This document shows, in pieces, positions 1 to 9,169 of a stretch of 64,000 bases of DNA. The translations under genes and the position numbers were made by a program. Under the pieces are notes generated by a model. The model ran no database searches. It saw only the letters and a list, made by a program, of their open reading frames with translations, and was not told where the DNA came from. Each line of letters starts with the position of its first letter. Position 1 is the first letter of the stretch. The stretch spans positions 1 to 64,000 of the forward strand of contig JAAYTZ010000018.1 in assembly GCA_012517965.1 (NCBI GenBank), written 5' to 3'. The stretch is from Propionibacterium sp. (GTDB lineage: Bacteria > Actinomycetota > Actinomycetes > Propionibacteriales > Propionibacteriaceae).

Positions 1-1
1 C

Positions 2-139
2 GCTGAGACGAGCAGGATCGGGATCCGGCTTCCCCGCGAACTCCACGACAGGCTCAAGCAAGCCGCGGACGCCGCCGGACTGACCGAGTCCGAACTCGCC
101 CGCGAAGCGATCGACCATTACCTCGCCAAGGGCGCCTGA
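2..139 (+). CDS. C-terminal part of a ribbon-helix-helix DNA-binding protein (cut by window edge)
   Basis: An open frame enters from the left edge and stops at TGA 137-139, giving 45 visible residues. They read as a ribbon-helix-helix unit: a basic strand (RIGIRLP), a first helix (ELHDRLKQAADAAG) and, after the turn LTESE, a second helix (LAREAIDHYLAKGA). This is the fold of CopG/Arc-type repressors and many antitoxins. Its N-terminus and any partner gene upstream lie outside the window, so whether it is an antitoxin or a stand-alone repressor cannot be decided. The next gene downstream is itself a toxin remnant, which makes this stretch look like a decayed toxin-antitoxin neighbourhood. Confidence 0.7.
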   Translation, partial: AETSRIGIRLPRELHDRLKQAADAAGLTESELAREAIDHYLAKGA

Positions 140-302
140 ACACCCACTCACGCGACTATGAACCCGGCGAGGGACTTGCGGCTCAACCCTTGAACCCGCA
201 TGCACCCCAGAACCACCAACCTGGGAGCGGCATGTCAGGGCGTGGGCTCGGGTCCCACCCAGCCGCCAGGCTACCCTCGCGCACCCTGCGGCATGAGCCA
301 GT

Positions 303-322
303 ATGACGTCATGCGTTATAGT
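303..322 (+). promoter_or_regulatory. Promoter and palindromic operator candidate of the higB remnant
   Basis: A perfect 10-bp palindrome ATGACGTCAT (303-312) lies directly upstream of a -10 hexamer TATAGT (317-322). The GTG start of the toxin remnant follows 6 nt later at 329. An inverted repeat in this position fits an autoregulated toxin-antitoxin promoter of the HigBA type. Operator function is inferred. The upstream stretch 140-302 holds no gene I can support. Confidence 0.45.
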
Positions 323-328
323 GGGTGA

Positions 329-583
329 GTGATCAGATCCTTCCGGGACCCGGCAACCGAACGGCTCTGGTCACGACAACGAGTCAAGACCATCGACCCA
401 CGGATCGAACGGGTCGCCCTGCGGAAGCTGGTGATGCTGGACGCCGCCGAGATCCTGGACGACCTCCGGGTTCCTCCCGGCAACCGCCTGGAGGCACTCC
501 AAGGTGATGCCACGCCCGTCGACGCTGGGTGCGTCCTGGACCGCCGAGACCGCAGCCCGAGCCGCTCTCGCCTCCGCGGGTGA
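329..583 (+). pseudogene. Truncated HigB/RelE-type toxin, antitoxin missing
   Basis: About the first 60 residues match the start of HigB-type mRNA-interferase toxins: MIRSFRDPATERLW, then DPRIERVALRKL, LDAAEILDDLRVPPGN and LEALQGD. In this family the next part is a core with SIRIN(D/K)Q(Y/W)RI and a C-terminal strand that carry the ribonuclease site. Here the frame instead runs into unrelated Arg/Ser-rich sequence (ATPVDAGCVLDRRDRSPSRS) and stops at 583 after 84 residues. No HigA antitoxin (Xre helix-turn-helix) follows in any frame before the next gene at 659. The promoter and probable operator are still intact. I read this as a decayed TA module rather than a working toxin; the family assignment rests on remembered consensus. 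Confidence 0.65.
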
Positions 584-645
584 GCCGGAGCACGGTACCC
601 GTCCCGTGGCAATGGGGGCTCTTGTGGCGTGTCGACGTCCGCACC

Positions 646-651
646 TACCCT
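646..651 (+). promoter_or_regulatory. -10 element for leaderless GMC oxidoreductase
   Basis: TACCCT ends 7 nt before the ATG at 659 and there is no Shine-Dalgarno between them. This supports ATG 659 over the upstream in-frame GTG 629. Confidence 0.5.
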
Positions 652-658
652 CCTCGCC

Positions 659-3016
659 ATGAACGCGCAGCGGGTGGAACGCGTCGACGCCGTGGTGGTC
701 GGCTCGGGGTTCGGAGGGTCGGTCACCGCCTACCGACTTTCGGCGGCCGGGCAGAGCACGGTCCTGCTCGAGCGCGGTCAGGCCTACCCGCCGGGTAGCT
801 TCGCCCGGAACCCCTACGAGATGAGCCGGTCGTTCTGGGAGCCGAAGGACGAACTGTTCGGGCTCTTCGACATCCGCTCGTTTCGCAAGTTGGAGGCCAT
901 CGTGTCGAGCGGGCTCGGCGGCGGCTCCCTCATCTATGCCAACGTGCTGCTCCGCAAGGACGAGCGGTGGTTCGTGCAGAAATCGCCCCTGCCCGGCGGC
1001 GGCTACGAGCACTGGCCGATCACCCGGGCCGATCTCGAGCCCCACTATGACGCGGTCGAGCGCATGCTCACGCCGGTGCCGTCGCCCTACCCGGACCTCC
1101 CCAAGACGCGTGCCCTGCGCGAAGCCGCGCAGCAACTCGGCCTGCCGGTGTTCCATCCGCCGATCGCCGTCACGTTCGCGGCCACCCCGGGGACTCCCCC
1201 GCAGCCCAAGGCGGTCATTCCCGAGCCCTCGTACGGGAACCTGCACGGCGCGACCCGTCTGACGTGCCGGTTGTGCGGCGAATGCGACATCGGCTGCAAC
1301 GAGGGTGCGAAGAACACCCTCGACCACACCTACCTCTCCGCGGCGAAACACCACGGCGCCGACCTGCGCACGTCAGCCGAGGTCACCTCGATCGTCCCGC
1401 TCAGCGCGGGCGGCTATGCGGTTTCCTACACCGGCTACGGCCCGGCCACCCAGGACGGCTCCCCCCGTACCCGGACGCGGCACACGATCCACTGCGACCG
1501 GCTGTTCCTGGCGGCCGGGGCGCTCGGCACCACCACGCTCCTGCTGCGCAACCGGGCGAACCTGCCGGCCCTGAGCCGCGCGCTCGGCACCCGGTTCTGC
1601 GGCAACGGTGACCTGCTCACGTTCGCGATGGGCGCGAAGGCGGACACGGCGTCCGGCAGCCCCCGCCTGGTCGACGGCAGCCACGGCCCCGTCATCACGA
1701 CCTCGATCCGGGTGCCGGACGGCGTGGACGAGGCCGGGAGCACCGGTCGCGGCTACTACGTCCAGGAGGCGGGTTTCCCCGAGTTCGCGAACTGGCTGAT
1801 CGAGACCGCACAGGTCACGTCGTCGCTGCAGCGGGCGGCCGGTGTGGCGCGGGAGATCCTCGCGCACCGGCTCCGGGGGCGCAACGAATCCACGATCTCG
1901 GCTGAGGTCGCCAAGCTCGTCGGACAGGGGCGGCTCGGCGCCAGTTCGCTGCCGCTGCTGGGCATGGGGCGCGACATCGCCGACGGACGCGTCGTGCTCA
2001 CCGACGGGGAGCTCGACGTGGAGTGGACGTCGTTCACGTCGATGGAGTACTTCACCCAGTTGCGCGAGACGATGCGAGCCCTGTCGGACGCGCTGCACGC
2101 CGAGTTCCACGACAACCCCCTGTGGTGGACGCGCCGTGTCGTCACGGTGCACCCCCTCGGCGGCGCACCGATGGGCCGGTCCCCGCACGAGGGGCTCGTG
2201 GACGCCCACGGCGAGGTCTTCGGGCACCCCGGGCTGTACGTGGTGGACGGCGCCGCCATGCCCGGCCCGATCGGGCCCAACCCCGCCTTGACCATCGCTG
2301 CCAACGCCGACCGCGTCGTCGAGCGGGTGCTCGACCAGCCCGTGCGCTGGCGCGCGACCGACGTGGCGCAGGAGGTCGAGTCCGTCGCGGACGCCGCCCC
2401 CCTGCAGGGGCGGAGCGTCGAGTTCACCGAGCAGATGAAAGGATTCCTCGCCCTCGGCGAGACCGTGCCCGCGACCGGCTGGGAACGCGCCCGGCAACTC
2501 AACCACCGCCTGATGTTCGAGCTCACCATCAAGGTCCCCGACGTCGACCGCTTCCTGTCCGACCCCGACCGGGAGGGGACGGCCGAGGGTTACGTCCGCT
2601 GCGAACTGCTCGGCGGCCAGTTGCCCGTGGAGCGGGGCTGGTTCAACTTGTTCGTGGAGACCCCGGACGCAACCACCCGCGAGATGCGCTACCGCCTGTG
2701 GCTGCGTGACCTGGCGCGAGCACCCGTCACGCTGTACGGGTTCAAGACCGTCCGCAACGACCCCGGGCTCGACCTCTGGCGCGACACCTCGACGCTCGAC
2801 ATCACGCTGCTGCGCGGGCACGTCCCGCCCGGCGGGGAGGGTCCCGTCCTGGGCGCGGGTCGGCTCCGGATCCTTCCCCTGGACTTCGCCCGGCAGTTGA
2901 CGACCTTCCGGGCCGAGGGGCAGGGCCCGATCCGGGCCGTCGCCCAGTTCGGCACCCACTTCGCCCGGTCGCTGGCCCACCTCTACGGCCCGCGGGCGCG
3001 TCGGGAGCAGCGATGA
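659..3016 (+). CDS. GMC-family FAD oxidoreductase, cholesterol-oxidase-like
   Basis: This 785-residue flavoenzyme would oxidise an alcohol (sterol-like or another hydrophobic substrate) using FAD. Residues 10-20 hold the dinucleotide-binding motif VVVGSGFGGS and residues 32-34 the acidic end of strand 2 (LLER). A Cys-rich patch near residue 200 (CRLCGECDIGCNEGAKN) is typical of this bacterial GMC subgroup. The C-terminal GMC domain carries the catalytic pair His498 (VHPLGG) and Asn541 (IGPNPALTI). About 230 further residues follow the GMC fold and resemble the tail of long cholesterol-oxidase homologues. The start at 659 is chosen because a TACCCT -10 sits 7 nt upstream; GTG 629 would add 10 residues. 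It overlaps the next gene by ATGA, so the two products are translationally coupled. The substrate is unknown. Confidence 0.85.
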   Translation: MNAQRVERVDAVVVGSGFGGSVTAYRLSAAGQSTVLLERGQAYPPGSFARNPYEMSRSFWEPKDELFGLFDIRSFRKLEAIVSSGLGGGSLIYANVLLRKDERWFVQKSPLPGGGYEHWPITRADLEPHYDAVERMLTPVPSPYPDLPKTRALREAAQQLGLPVFHPPIAVTFAATPGTPPQPKAVIPEPSYGNLHGATRLTCRLCGECDIGCNEGAKNTLDHTYLSAAKHHGADLRTSAEVTSIVPLSAGGYAVSYTGYGPATQDGSPRTRTRHTIHCDRLFLAAGALGTTTLLLRNRANLPALSRALGTRFCGNGDLLTFAMGAKADTASGSPRLVDGSHGPVITTSIRVPDGVDEAGSTGRGYYVQEAGFPEFANWLIETAQVTSSLQRAAGVAREILAHRLRGRNESTISAEVAKLVGQGRLGASSLPLLGMGRDIADGRVVLTDGELDVEWTSFTSMEYFTQLRETMRALSDALHAEFHDNPLWWTRRVVTVHPLGGAPMGRSPHEGLVDAHGEVFGHPGLYVVDGAAMPGPIGPNPALTIAANADRVVERVLDQPVRWRATDVAQEVESVADAAPLQGRSVEFTEQMKGFLALGETVPATGWERARQLNHRLMFELTIKVPDVDRFLSDPDREGTAEGYVRCELLGGQLPVERGWFNLFVETPDATTREMRYRLWLRDLARAPVTLYGFKTVRNDPGLDLWRDTSTLDITLLRGHVPPGGEGPVLGAGRLRILPLDFARQLTTFRAEGQGPIRAVAQFGTHFARSLAHLYGPRARREQR

Positions 3017-4074
3017 GCACCCAGGCAGGGTCCCGCCCCACCACCCGTGCCGACCACCGCGTCGAGGTCCACGTCATCACCGCCGGCGACGGCCTGCCAC
3101 TCACGCTGCTCAACGTCCGGGGGCGCCACGCACCCACGCGCGAGCCGGTGCTGCTGGTCCACGGAGCCGGCGTCCGGGCCGAGATCTTCCGCCCCCCGAC
3201 CCCCAGGACCATCGTGGACGCCCTCCTGGACGCCGGCTGGGACGTCTGGCTGCTCAACTGGCGGGCGTCCATCGACCTCGTCCCCGTTCCCTGGACGCTC
3301 GACGATGCCGCGTCCTACGACCACCCCACCGCGGTCCGGCACATCGCCGCGGTGACCGGCTCCCCGACGATGCGCGCCATCATCCACTGCCAGGGATCGA
3401 CTTCGTTCGCGATGGCGGCTGCCGCGGGCCTCCTGCCCGAGGTGACGACCATCGTGTCCAACGCCGTGTCGTTCCACCCCGTGGTCCCGGCATTCTCCCG
3501 GGTGAAGCTTCACGCGCTGCGCCCGCTGATGGGCCCGCTGACGCCGTACCTCAACCCGGCCTGGGGCGACAGCCCGGACTCGGTCTTCGCTCGGGCGGCG
3601 CGCGCGGTGGTCAACCTCACGCACCCCGAGTGCCGCAATCCGGTGTGCAAGATGGTCAGCTTCACCTACGGCAGCGGGCGCCCGGCGTTGTGGTCACACG
3701 CCAACCTCGACGACGCGACCCACGAGTGGCTGCGTGGGGAGTTCGCGCAAGTGCCGATGAGTTTCTTCGCCCAGATGGACGCCTGCGTTCGGGCCGGGCA
3801 CCTCGTCGCGGTCTCGACCAGGCCGGGGTTGCCCGCCCACTACGGGAGGACGCCGCCGCTGACCGACGCACGTTGGGTGCTGCTGGCAGGGCGGAACAAC
3901 CGCTGCTTCCTGCCCGAGAGCCAGGAGCGGACGTTCGCTTGGCTCGACGCGCAGCAACCGGCACGTCACGCGCTCCACGTCATCGACGGCTATGGTCACC
4001 TCGACGTCTTCCTCGGCGCCCGCGCCGACCGGGACGTGTTCCCCCTGATGCTTGAGGAGTTGGCACGGGACTGA
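3013..4074 (+). CDS. Alpha/beta-hydrolase, esterase/lipase-like, coupled to the GMC enzyme
   Basis: The 353-residue protein has an alpha/beta-hydrolase fold: an oxyanion-region strand (PVLLVHGAGVRAEIF, residues 38-52), a nucleophile elbow HCQGS with Ser129, and a late His in DGYGHLD, near residue 333, as the likely catalytic His. There is no signal peptide. It starts on the ATGA that overlaps the end of the GMC oxidoreductase, and the two are often found together or even fused in actinobacterial and proteobacterial genomes. A plausible pairing is ester hydrolysis followed by oxidation of the freed alcohol, but no substrate can be read from the sequence. The 28 bp after it lead to the convergent PxKF gene and contain no clear terminator. 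Confidence 0.8.
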   Translation: MSTQAGSRPTTRADHRVEVHVITAGDGLPLTLLNVRGRHAPTREPVLLVHGAGVRAEIFRPPTPRTIVDALLDAGWDVWLLNWRASIDLVPVPWTLDDAASYDHPTAVRHIAAVTGSPTMRAIIHCQGSTSFAMAAAAGLLPEVTTIVSNAVSFHPVVPAFSRVKLHALRPLMGPLTPYLNPAWGDSPDSVFARAARAVVNLTHPECRNPVCKMVSFTYGSGRPALWSHANLDDATHEWLRGEFAQVPMSFFAQMDACVRAGHLVAVSTRPGLPAHYGRTPPLTDARWVLLAGRNNRCFLPESQERTFAWLDAQQPARHALHVIDGYGHLDVFLGARADRDVFPLMLEELARD

Positions 4075-4102
4075 CGGGTCAGGAGGCGAACGACGCCAGA
4101 AG

Positions 4103-5617
4103 TCACCGGGTCTTGAAGCGGGCCACCAACGGGTCTCCTTCTGCTGCCGTGGCGGTGATGACGTAGCAGCGGCCTGCGGGCTTGGGAACCCGCCAGTTGA
4201 GGCTGAACTGGCCGCCCGTCTCGGCGTACCTGAGCGAGCCAAGCAGTTCGGTGGCGGCGCCGATCGGGTCCCAGTTCGAGCAGTGAGCGGGGGTGACCGT
4301 CAGCGACGACACCGCCTCGGGATCGGTGATCTCGATGGCGCCGTCCCACAGTTGGAACTTCACCGGCACCGTGCTGCCCCCCTTCACGGTGTTGACCTCT
4401 CCCATCCGGATCGGCGAGAAGAAGCCCAGCAGGCCGTCGTGCGTGACGGAGTAGGTGGCGGTGGCAGTTCCGGTGTTGCCGGCGGCGTCGGAGGCCGTGC
4501 CGGTCACCGTGTGGATGCCCAGTGCATCCGACCACCCGGTCACGACACATGGCCCCACCACGCCGGAGGTGGCGTCAAGCGCGGTGCAGGTCGGCTGAGC
4601 CGGAACGGAACCGTACTCGTAGCTCGCCCCGTCAGCGGGTCCACCCACCAGGGTGACCACCGGCGCCGCCGTATCCACCTTGACCGTGACCGAGGAGATG
4701 CTGGTGCCGCCATCGGAGGTCGCGCTGCAGGTGAGCGTCTGGCCCGTCGTGTCCGTCACGGTGGTGGGACCACAGCCTGTCGACGACGAGATCCCCGACT
4801 CGGAATCGGTGACCGTCCAGGAGACATCGGTCGCGGTCGTGTACCAGCCGGCCAGGCCAAGGGTGCCGGTGATGCTGGGGACGATGGCCGGCGGCGTGGT
4901 GTCAGTCGGGAGGCCGTTGGCGGTGAGGTGGACGGTGAACGACTGGCCGTTGAGGGTGAAGCCGCTGGTGGCGGTGACCGGGCCGGTGGCGGTCGGGGTC
5001 ACGGTGTAGGAGACCGAGCAGGTCCCGCCGGGGGCGAGGACCACGCCGGCGCAGTTCTGGGAGCCGTCGAACGGGGCGGCGGGGGCGCCGCCGGCCATCT
5101 CGACGGTCACCGGTGCCGTGCCGACGTTGGTGAGGGTGACGGGCACCGTGGGGCTGGTGACTCCGACACCGACGTCGCCGAAGTCGATGCTGGTGGTGTT
5201 GATCCGGAATCGGTTGATGCCGTTGGCGCTGAGGTCGACGGTGAACGCCTCGCCGTTGAGGGTGAAGCCGCTGGTGGCGGTGACCGGGCCGGTGGCGGTC
5301 GGGGTCACGGTGTAGGAGACCGAGCAGGTCCCGCCGAGGGCGAGGGTCTGGCTCATGCAGTTCTGGGAGCCGTCGAACGGGGCGGCGGGGGCGCCGCCGG
5401 CCATCTCGACGGTCACCGGTGCCGTGCTGACGTTGGTGACCGTCACCGTTTCGGTCGGGCTGGTCGACCCCACCGGCACATCCCCGAACGAGACCCCCGT
5501 CCGCACCACCGAAAACACCTTGGGTGCGGCCGCCGCGGCCGGAGTCGGGGCAAGGAAGCAACTCGCGAGCACAAGCGCCAGCCCGGCGGTAGCGCTGAAA
5601 CCCCTTCTGAACGTCAT
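4103..5617 (-). CDS. Secreted multi-domain surface protein with choice-of-anchor-type repeats and PxKF domain
   Basis: A 504-residue exported protein. A Sec signal peptide (MTFRRGFSATAGLALVLAS, cleavage near APTPAAAA) is followed by two near-identical beta-sandwich repeats of about 102 residues each (FGDVPVG...STSPTETVTV / GVGVTSPTVPVTL...). Next come two Ig-like bacterial domains (TPPAIVPSITG; DTAAPVVTLVGGPADG) and a C-terminal domain with VPVKFQLWDG, SLRYAETGGQFSLNW and AGRCYVITATA, which I recognise as the PxKF type. It ends ARFKTR with no LPXTG motif or membrane anchor, so release or non-covalent wall binding is likely. A good Shine-Dalgarno (GGGAGAG) precedes the ATG. GGCGTCC heptamers are absent here, unlike in the core genes, which hints at acquisition. 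Adhesion or a structural role is a guess. Confidence 0.75.
   Translation of the reverse strand: MTFRRGFSATAGLALVLASCFLAPTPAAAAAPKVFSVVRTGVSFGDVPVGSTSPTETVTVTNVSTAPVTVEMAGGAPAAPFDGSQNCMSQTLALGGTCSVSYTVTPTATGPVTATSGFTLNGEAFTVDLSANGINRFRINTTSIDFGDVGVGVTSPTVPVTLTNVGTAPVTVEMAGGAPAAPFDGSQNCAGVVLAPGGTCSVSYTVTPTATGPVTATSGFTLNGQSFTVHLTANGLPTDTTPPAIVPSITGTLGLAGWYTTATDVSWTVTDSESGISSSTGCGPTTVTDTTGQTLTCSATSDGGTSISSVTVKVDTAAPVVTLVGGPADGASYEYGSVPAQPTCTALDATSGVVGPCVVTGWSDALGIHTVTGTASDAAGNTGTATATYSVTHDGLLGFFSPIRMGEVNTVKGGSTVPVKFQLWDGAIEITDPEAVSSLTVTPAHCSNWDPIGAATELLGSLRYAETGGQFSLNWRVPKPAGRCYVITATAAEGDPLVARFKTR
4947..5426. repeat. Two identical coding blocks repeated at 306-bp offset
   Basis: Bases 4947-5030 recur exactly at 5253-5336 (84 bp), and bases 5051-5120 recur at 5357-5426 (70 bp). 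Both pairs are offset by 306 bp, or 102 codons. This is a tandem domain duplication in the secreted protein, so recent that synonymous sites have not diverged or have been homogenised by recombination. Confidence 0.85.
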
Positions 5618-5761
5618 GATCTCTCCCGAGTGTCTCGGGACGCCGCTACCGCGTCGCCATTGACTTAGCCGTTGTCAGAACTCTTCCACCACCCGTAGGT
5701 CGGCACAAGAAGGTCCGCACGACGACGCGGCGCGCAAGACCCGGTCCCGGACACCGGCCCC

Positions 5762-7048
5762 TCAGGACGCCGCGGGCGCCGGTCTGTAGGCGAGGAACGC
5801 CGGAAACATCCGGACGACGGCGGCCAGCAGCAGCACCACCAGCACCCCGCCCAACCCGGCCGTCCACGCGGGCCCGATCAGCGCCCCGCCGGCCCCGTGC
5901 AGCACGTCCGCCAACCGCGGCCCGCCGGCCACCACCACGATGAAGATGCCCTGCAGCCGGCCGCGGACGGCGTCGTCGGCGGCCGCCAGCAGGATGGCGC
6001 TGCGGAACGCCGCCGACGACATGTCCGCCGCCCCGCCCACCACCTGGGTCAGCAGCGCCACCACCAGCATCGGCACCAGCCACACCGACGCCAGCCCCAC
6101 CGCCAGACCGAACGCCGCCATCGCCGCGCCCCAGATCGCGATCGACACCACGACGGCCAGCCCCTGCCGGCGCACCCGCGAGATCCAGCCGCTGAACACG
6201 CCGCCGAGCAACACCCCCGCCGGCATCGACGCCAGCAGCAGCGCGTACACCATGCCGCCCTCGGCCGGCCCGCCGAACGTCTCGTGCGCGATCTGCGGGA
6301 ACAGCGCCCGGGCCAGCCCGAACACCATCGCGATGATGTCGACGACGAACGACATCAGCAGCACCGTCCGCCCCTGCAGGTAGCCGAAGCCGTCGAGCAC
6401 CGACCGCAGCCCCGGCGTCCCCTGCGGGTTGTCGACGGGCAGCGGCGGCAGCTTCACCACGGCGTACAGCGTCGCGAACAGCGTCAGCGTGTCCAGCCCG
6501 TAGAGCAGGGGGAACCCCAGCACCGGGATCAGCGCACCGCCGATCAGCGGCCCCGCGATCGCCCCCGCCGAGAAGACCGTCATGTTGAGCGACTGCGCCG
6601 CCGGGATCAGCCCGACCGGCAGCAGCTTCGGCAGGATCGCCGCCCGCACCGGCTGGTTGAGCGCGAAGAACGCCTGCTGCAGCGCGAAGATGCCGAGCAG
6701 CGCCCACACGTTGCGCAGCCCCAGCGCGGCCTGGACGAAGAACAGCCCGCTGGTCGCGATCAGGCCCACCGTCGTGAGGATCAGGAGGGTGCGCCGGTCG
6801 AGGTGGTCGGCCAGCGCGCCGCCGTACAACCCGAACACCACCAGCGGCACCAGGCCGAACAGCCCGGCCAGGCCCACGTACGCCGACGACCCGGTGATGG
6901 CGTAGAGCTGCGCCGGCACCGCGACCACCGTCAGTTGCGCCCCGACGACCGTGACGATGTTCGCCGTCCACAACCGCCGGAACGCCGGCGTCCGCAACGG
7001 GCGGGTGTCGGCGAAGTGGCGCCGGAGGCGTCCCAGCCGGGGGGTCAC
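5762..7048 (-). CDS. MFS exporter (MFS_3 / EntS-like)
   Basis: A 428-residue membrane protein with about 12 hydrophobic segments and the MFS signature between TM2 and TM3 ([14 protein letters not shown]). The sequence resembles the MFS_3 group that includes the enterobactin exporter EntS and macrolide-efflux-like proteins: an N-terminal [18 protein letters not shown], a central short loop, and a second half beginning [14 protein letters not shown]. The GTG start (7048) overlaps the der stop codon as GTGA, so it is the last gene of the dop...tyrA-cmk-der transcription direction. The substrate is unknown; drug or siderophore export are both possible. The 144 bp between its stop and the PxKF gene start contain no gene. 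Confidence 0.8.
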   Translation of the reverse strand: MTPRLGRLRRHFADTRPLRTPAFRRLWTANIVTVVGAQLTVVAVPAQLYAITGSSAYVGLAGLFGLVPLVVFGLYGGALADHLDRRTLLILTTVGLIATSGLFFVQAALGLRNVWALLGIFALQQAFFALNQPVRAAILPKLLPVGLIPAAQSLNMTVFSAGAIAGPLIGGALIPVLGFPLLYGLDTLTLFATLYAVVKLPPLPVDNPQGTPGLRSVLDGFGYLQGRTVLLMSFVVDIIAMVFGLARALFPQIAHETFGGPAEGGMVYALLLASMPAGVLLGGVFSGWISRVRRQGLAVVVSIAIWGAAMAAFGLAVGLASVWLVPMLVVALLTQVVGGAADMSSAAFRSAILLAAADDAVRGRLQGIFIVVVAGGPRLADVLHGAGGALIGPAWTAGLGGVLVVLLLAAVVRMFPAFLAYRPAPAAS

Positions 7049-8448
7049 TCCTTCTTGCCGCGCTTGGCGCGGGCCTTGACCTCGACGTGCACCGGCGTGC
7101 CGACGAACCCGAACTCCTCCCGCAGCCGCCGCTCGACGAACCGGACGTACTGGGGGTCCAGGACGCCGGACGTGAACAGCACGAACGTCGGCGGGCAGTT
7201 CTGGGCCTGCGTGCCGAACAGGATGCGCGGCTGCTTGCCGCCGCGCAGCGGGTGCGGGTGGGCGGCGGCGACGCGGCCCAGGAAGGCGTTGAGCTGTCCG
7301 GTGGTGACCCGGGTCTCCCAGCCCTCCAGGGCGGCGTCGACGGCCTTCTTGAGCTTGTCGACGTTGCGGCCGCTGAGCGCCGAGATGTTGACCGACGGGG
7401 CCCACCTGAACGCCTGGATGTCCTGCTCGATCTCGCGGGCCAGGTACCGGCGGCGCTCGTCGTCGGTCAGGTCCCACTTGTTGTAGGCGATCACCATCGC
7501 CTTGCCGGCGTCCTCCACCATCGACAGGATCTTCAGGTCCTGGTCGGAGATCGGCTCGGAGGCGTCCAACACCACCACGCAGACCTCGGCCCGCTCGACG
7601 GCGCCCTGGGTGCGCAGCGAGGCGTAGTACTCGTGGCCGGACGCCTCCTTGACCCGCCGGCGCAGCCCGGCGGTGTCGATGAACCGATAGAGCTCGCCGC
7701 CCAGCTCGACCAGCTCGTCGACCGGGTCGACGGTGGTGCCGGCGACGTTGTCGACGACCGAGCGCTGCTGCCCGGTCAGCTTGTTGAGCAGCGACGACTT
7801 GCCGACGTTCGGCTTGCCGACGATCGCGACCCGCCGCGGCCCCCCGGCCGGCGCGGCGGCCTCCCGCGGCGCCTCGGGCAGCACCGCCAGGATGGCGTCC
7901 AGCAGGTCGCCCGACCCGCGGCCGTGCAACGCCGACACCGGGTGCGGCTCCCCCAGCCCCAGGGCCCACATGGACGCCGCCTCGGCCTCGGTGCGCTGGT
8001 CGTCGACCTTGTTGGCGGCCAGGACGACCGGCTTGCGGCTCTGGCGCAGCACCCGCACGACCGCCTCGTCCTCGTCGGTGATGCCCACGGTGGCGTCCAC
8101 GACGAACACCACCGCGTCGGCCGCGTCGATCGCCAACTCGGCCTGCTCGGCGATGCGGGCGGCCATGCCCTGCGCGTCGCTGATCCAGCCGCCGGTGTCG
8201 ACGACGACGAACTCCCGCCCGCCCCAGGTGGCGTCGTAGCTGACGCGGTCGCGGGTGACGCCGGGCAGATCCTGCACGACGGCCTCCCGCCGGCCCAGGA
8301 AGCGGTTGACCAGCGCCGACTTGCCCACGTTCGGGCGGCCGACGACGGCGACGACGGGCTTGAGGGTCACCGCCTCGGCCGCGCCGGAGCGGTCGACGAA
8401 CACGTCGGCGGACGGGTCGGGTTCGGGGGTGAAGTCGGATCCGGTCAC
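7045..8448 (-). CDS. der: Ribosome-assembly GTPase Der (EngA)
   Basis: Der is a 50S subunit assembly GTPase with two consecutive G domains and a KH-like C-terminus. Both P-loops are visible (VGRPNVGKS near residue 36 and VGKPNVGKS near residue 210), as are the G3 motifs DTGGW and DTAGL, the G4 motifs NKVD and NKWD, and a basic C-terminal tail ([10 protein letters not shown]). The length of 467 residues is normal for actinobacteria, including a short extra N-terminus. It overlaps cmk upstream (ATGA) and the MFS gene downstream (GTGA). The pairing tyrA-cmk-der is conserved in this phylum. Confidence 0.96.
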   Translation of the reverse strand: MTGSDFTPEPDPSADVFVDRSGAAEAVTLKPVVAVVGRPNVGKSALVNRFLGRREAVVQDLPGVTRDRVSYDATWGGREFVVVDTGGWISDAQGMAARIAEQAELAIDAADAVVFVVDATVGITDEDEAVVRVLRQSRKPVVLAANKVDDQRTEAEAASMWALGLGEPHPVSALHGRGSGDLLDAILAVLPEAPREAAAPAGGPRRVAIVGKPNVGKSSLLNKLTGQQRSVVDNVAGTTVDPVDELVELGGELYRFIDTAGLRRRVKEASGHEYYASLRTQGAVERAEVCVVVLDASEPISDQDLKILSMVEDAGKAMVIAYNKWDLTDDERRRYLAREIEQDIQAFRWAPSVNISALSGRNVDKLKKAVDAALEGWETRVTTGQLNAFLGRVAAAHPHPLRGGKQPRILFGTQAQNCPPTFVLFTSGVLDPQYVRFVERRLREEFGFVGTPVHVEVKARAKRGKKE

Positions 8449-9116
8449 GGGCGGCCCTCCTGGGCGAGGTCGATGATCGTCGCCACGACGTCGTCGAGGG
8501 TCAGGTCGGTGGTGTCGAGCAGCCGGACGCCGTCGGCGGCGGTCTGGAACTCGACGAGCTTGGAGTCCGCGGCGTCCCGGGCCAGCACCTGGGTGCGCAA
8601 CTGTTCGGCGCTCACGGACGCCCCGACATCACCCCGCCGCCGCGCCAGCCGCACCTCCGGGGACGCCGTGAGCAGGACCCGCAGGTCGGCGTCCGGGTAG
8701 ACGACGGTGGTGATGTCGCGGCCCTCGGCGACGACGCCGCGCGGGGCGGCGTCCATGAGGGCGCGCTGGCGGCGCACCAGGTCGGCGCGGCAGTCGGGGT
8801 TGGTCGAGACGAGCGAGGCGTTCTCGGTGACGCGCGCGCCCCGGATCTCCCCCGTCACGTCGCGGCCGCCGACCCGCACCCAGAAGTCGTCGGGGTCGAG
8901 GCTGATCGCCACGTCGGCGTCGCGGGTGACGCGCGCGACGGCGTCCGGGTCGTCGTGGGCGACGCCGGAGTCGAGGACCGCGAGGGTGACCGCCCGGTAC
9001 ATGGCCCCGGTGTCGAGGTAGCCCAAGCCGAGGCGACGGGCGACCTCCTTGGCGGTCGTCGACTTGCCCGAACCGGCCGGTCCGTCGATGGCGATCACGA
9101 GGCGCTGCGAAGTCAC
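8445..9116 (-). CDS. cmk: Cytidylate kinase
   Basis: Cmk phosphorylates CMP/dCMP with ATP. The 223-residue sequence has the P-loop GPAGSGKST (residues 15-23), the substrate-binding [15 protein letters not shown](T)TVVYPDADL and the lid-region Arg cluster [10 protein letters not shown]. It starts on GTG 9116 with no Shine-Dalgarno; a TAGAAT -10 lies 6 nt upstream, so it appears to have its own leaderless promoter, separate from tyrA, whose stop is 54 nt away. It overlaps der by 4 nt. Confidence 0.95.
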   Translation of the reverse strand: MTSQRLVIAIDGPAGSGKSTTAKEVARRLGLGYLDTGAMYRAVTLAVLDSGVAHDDPDAVARVTRDADVAISLDPDDFWVRVGGRDVTGEIRGARVTENASLVSTNPDCRADLVRRQRALMDAAPRGVVAEGRDITTVVYPDADLRVLLTASPEVRLARRRGDVGASVSAEQLRTQVLARDAADSKLVEFQTAADGVRLLDTTDLTLDDVVATIIDLAQEGRP

Positions 9117-9122
9117 CGGTCG

Positions 9123-9128
9123 ATTCTA
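9123..9128 (-). promoter_or_regulatory. -10 element for leaderless cmk
   Basis: On the minus strand TAGAAT ends 6 nt before GTG 9116. It places an internal promoter between tyrA and cmk-der. Confidence 0.5.
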
Positions 9129-9169
9129 GGGCCCCCGGCGGACACCGCCTCGCCAGGCCCGACGGGGCG

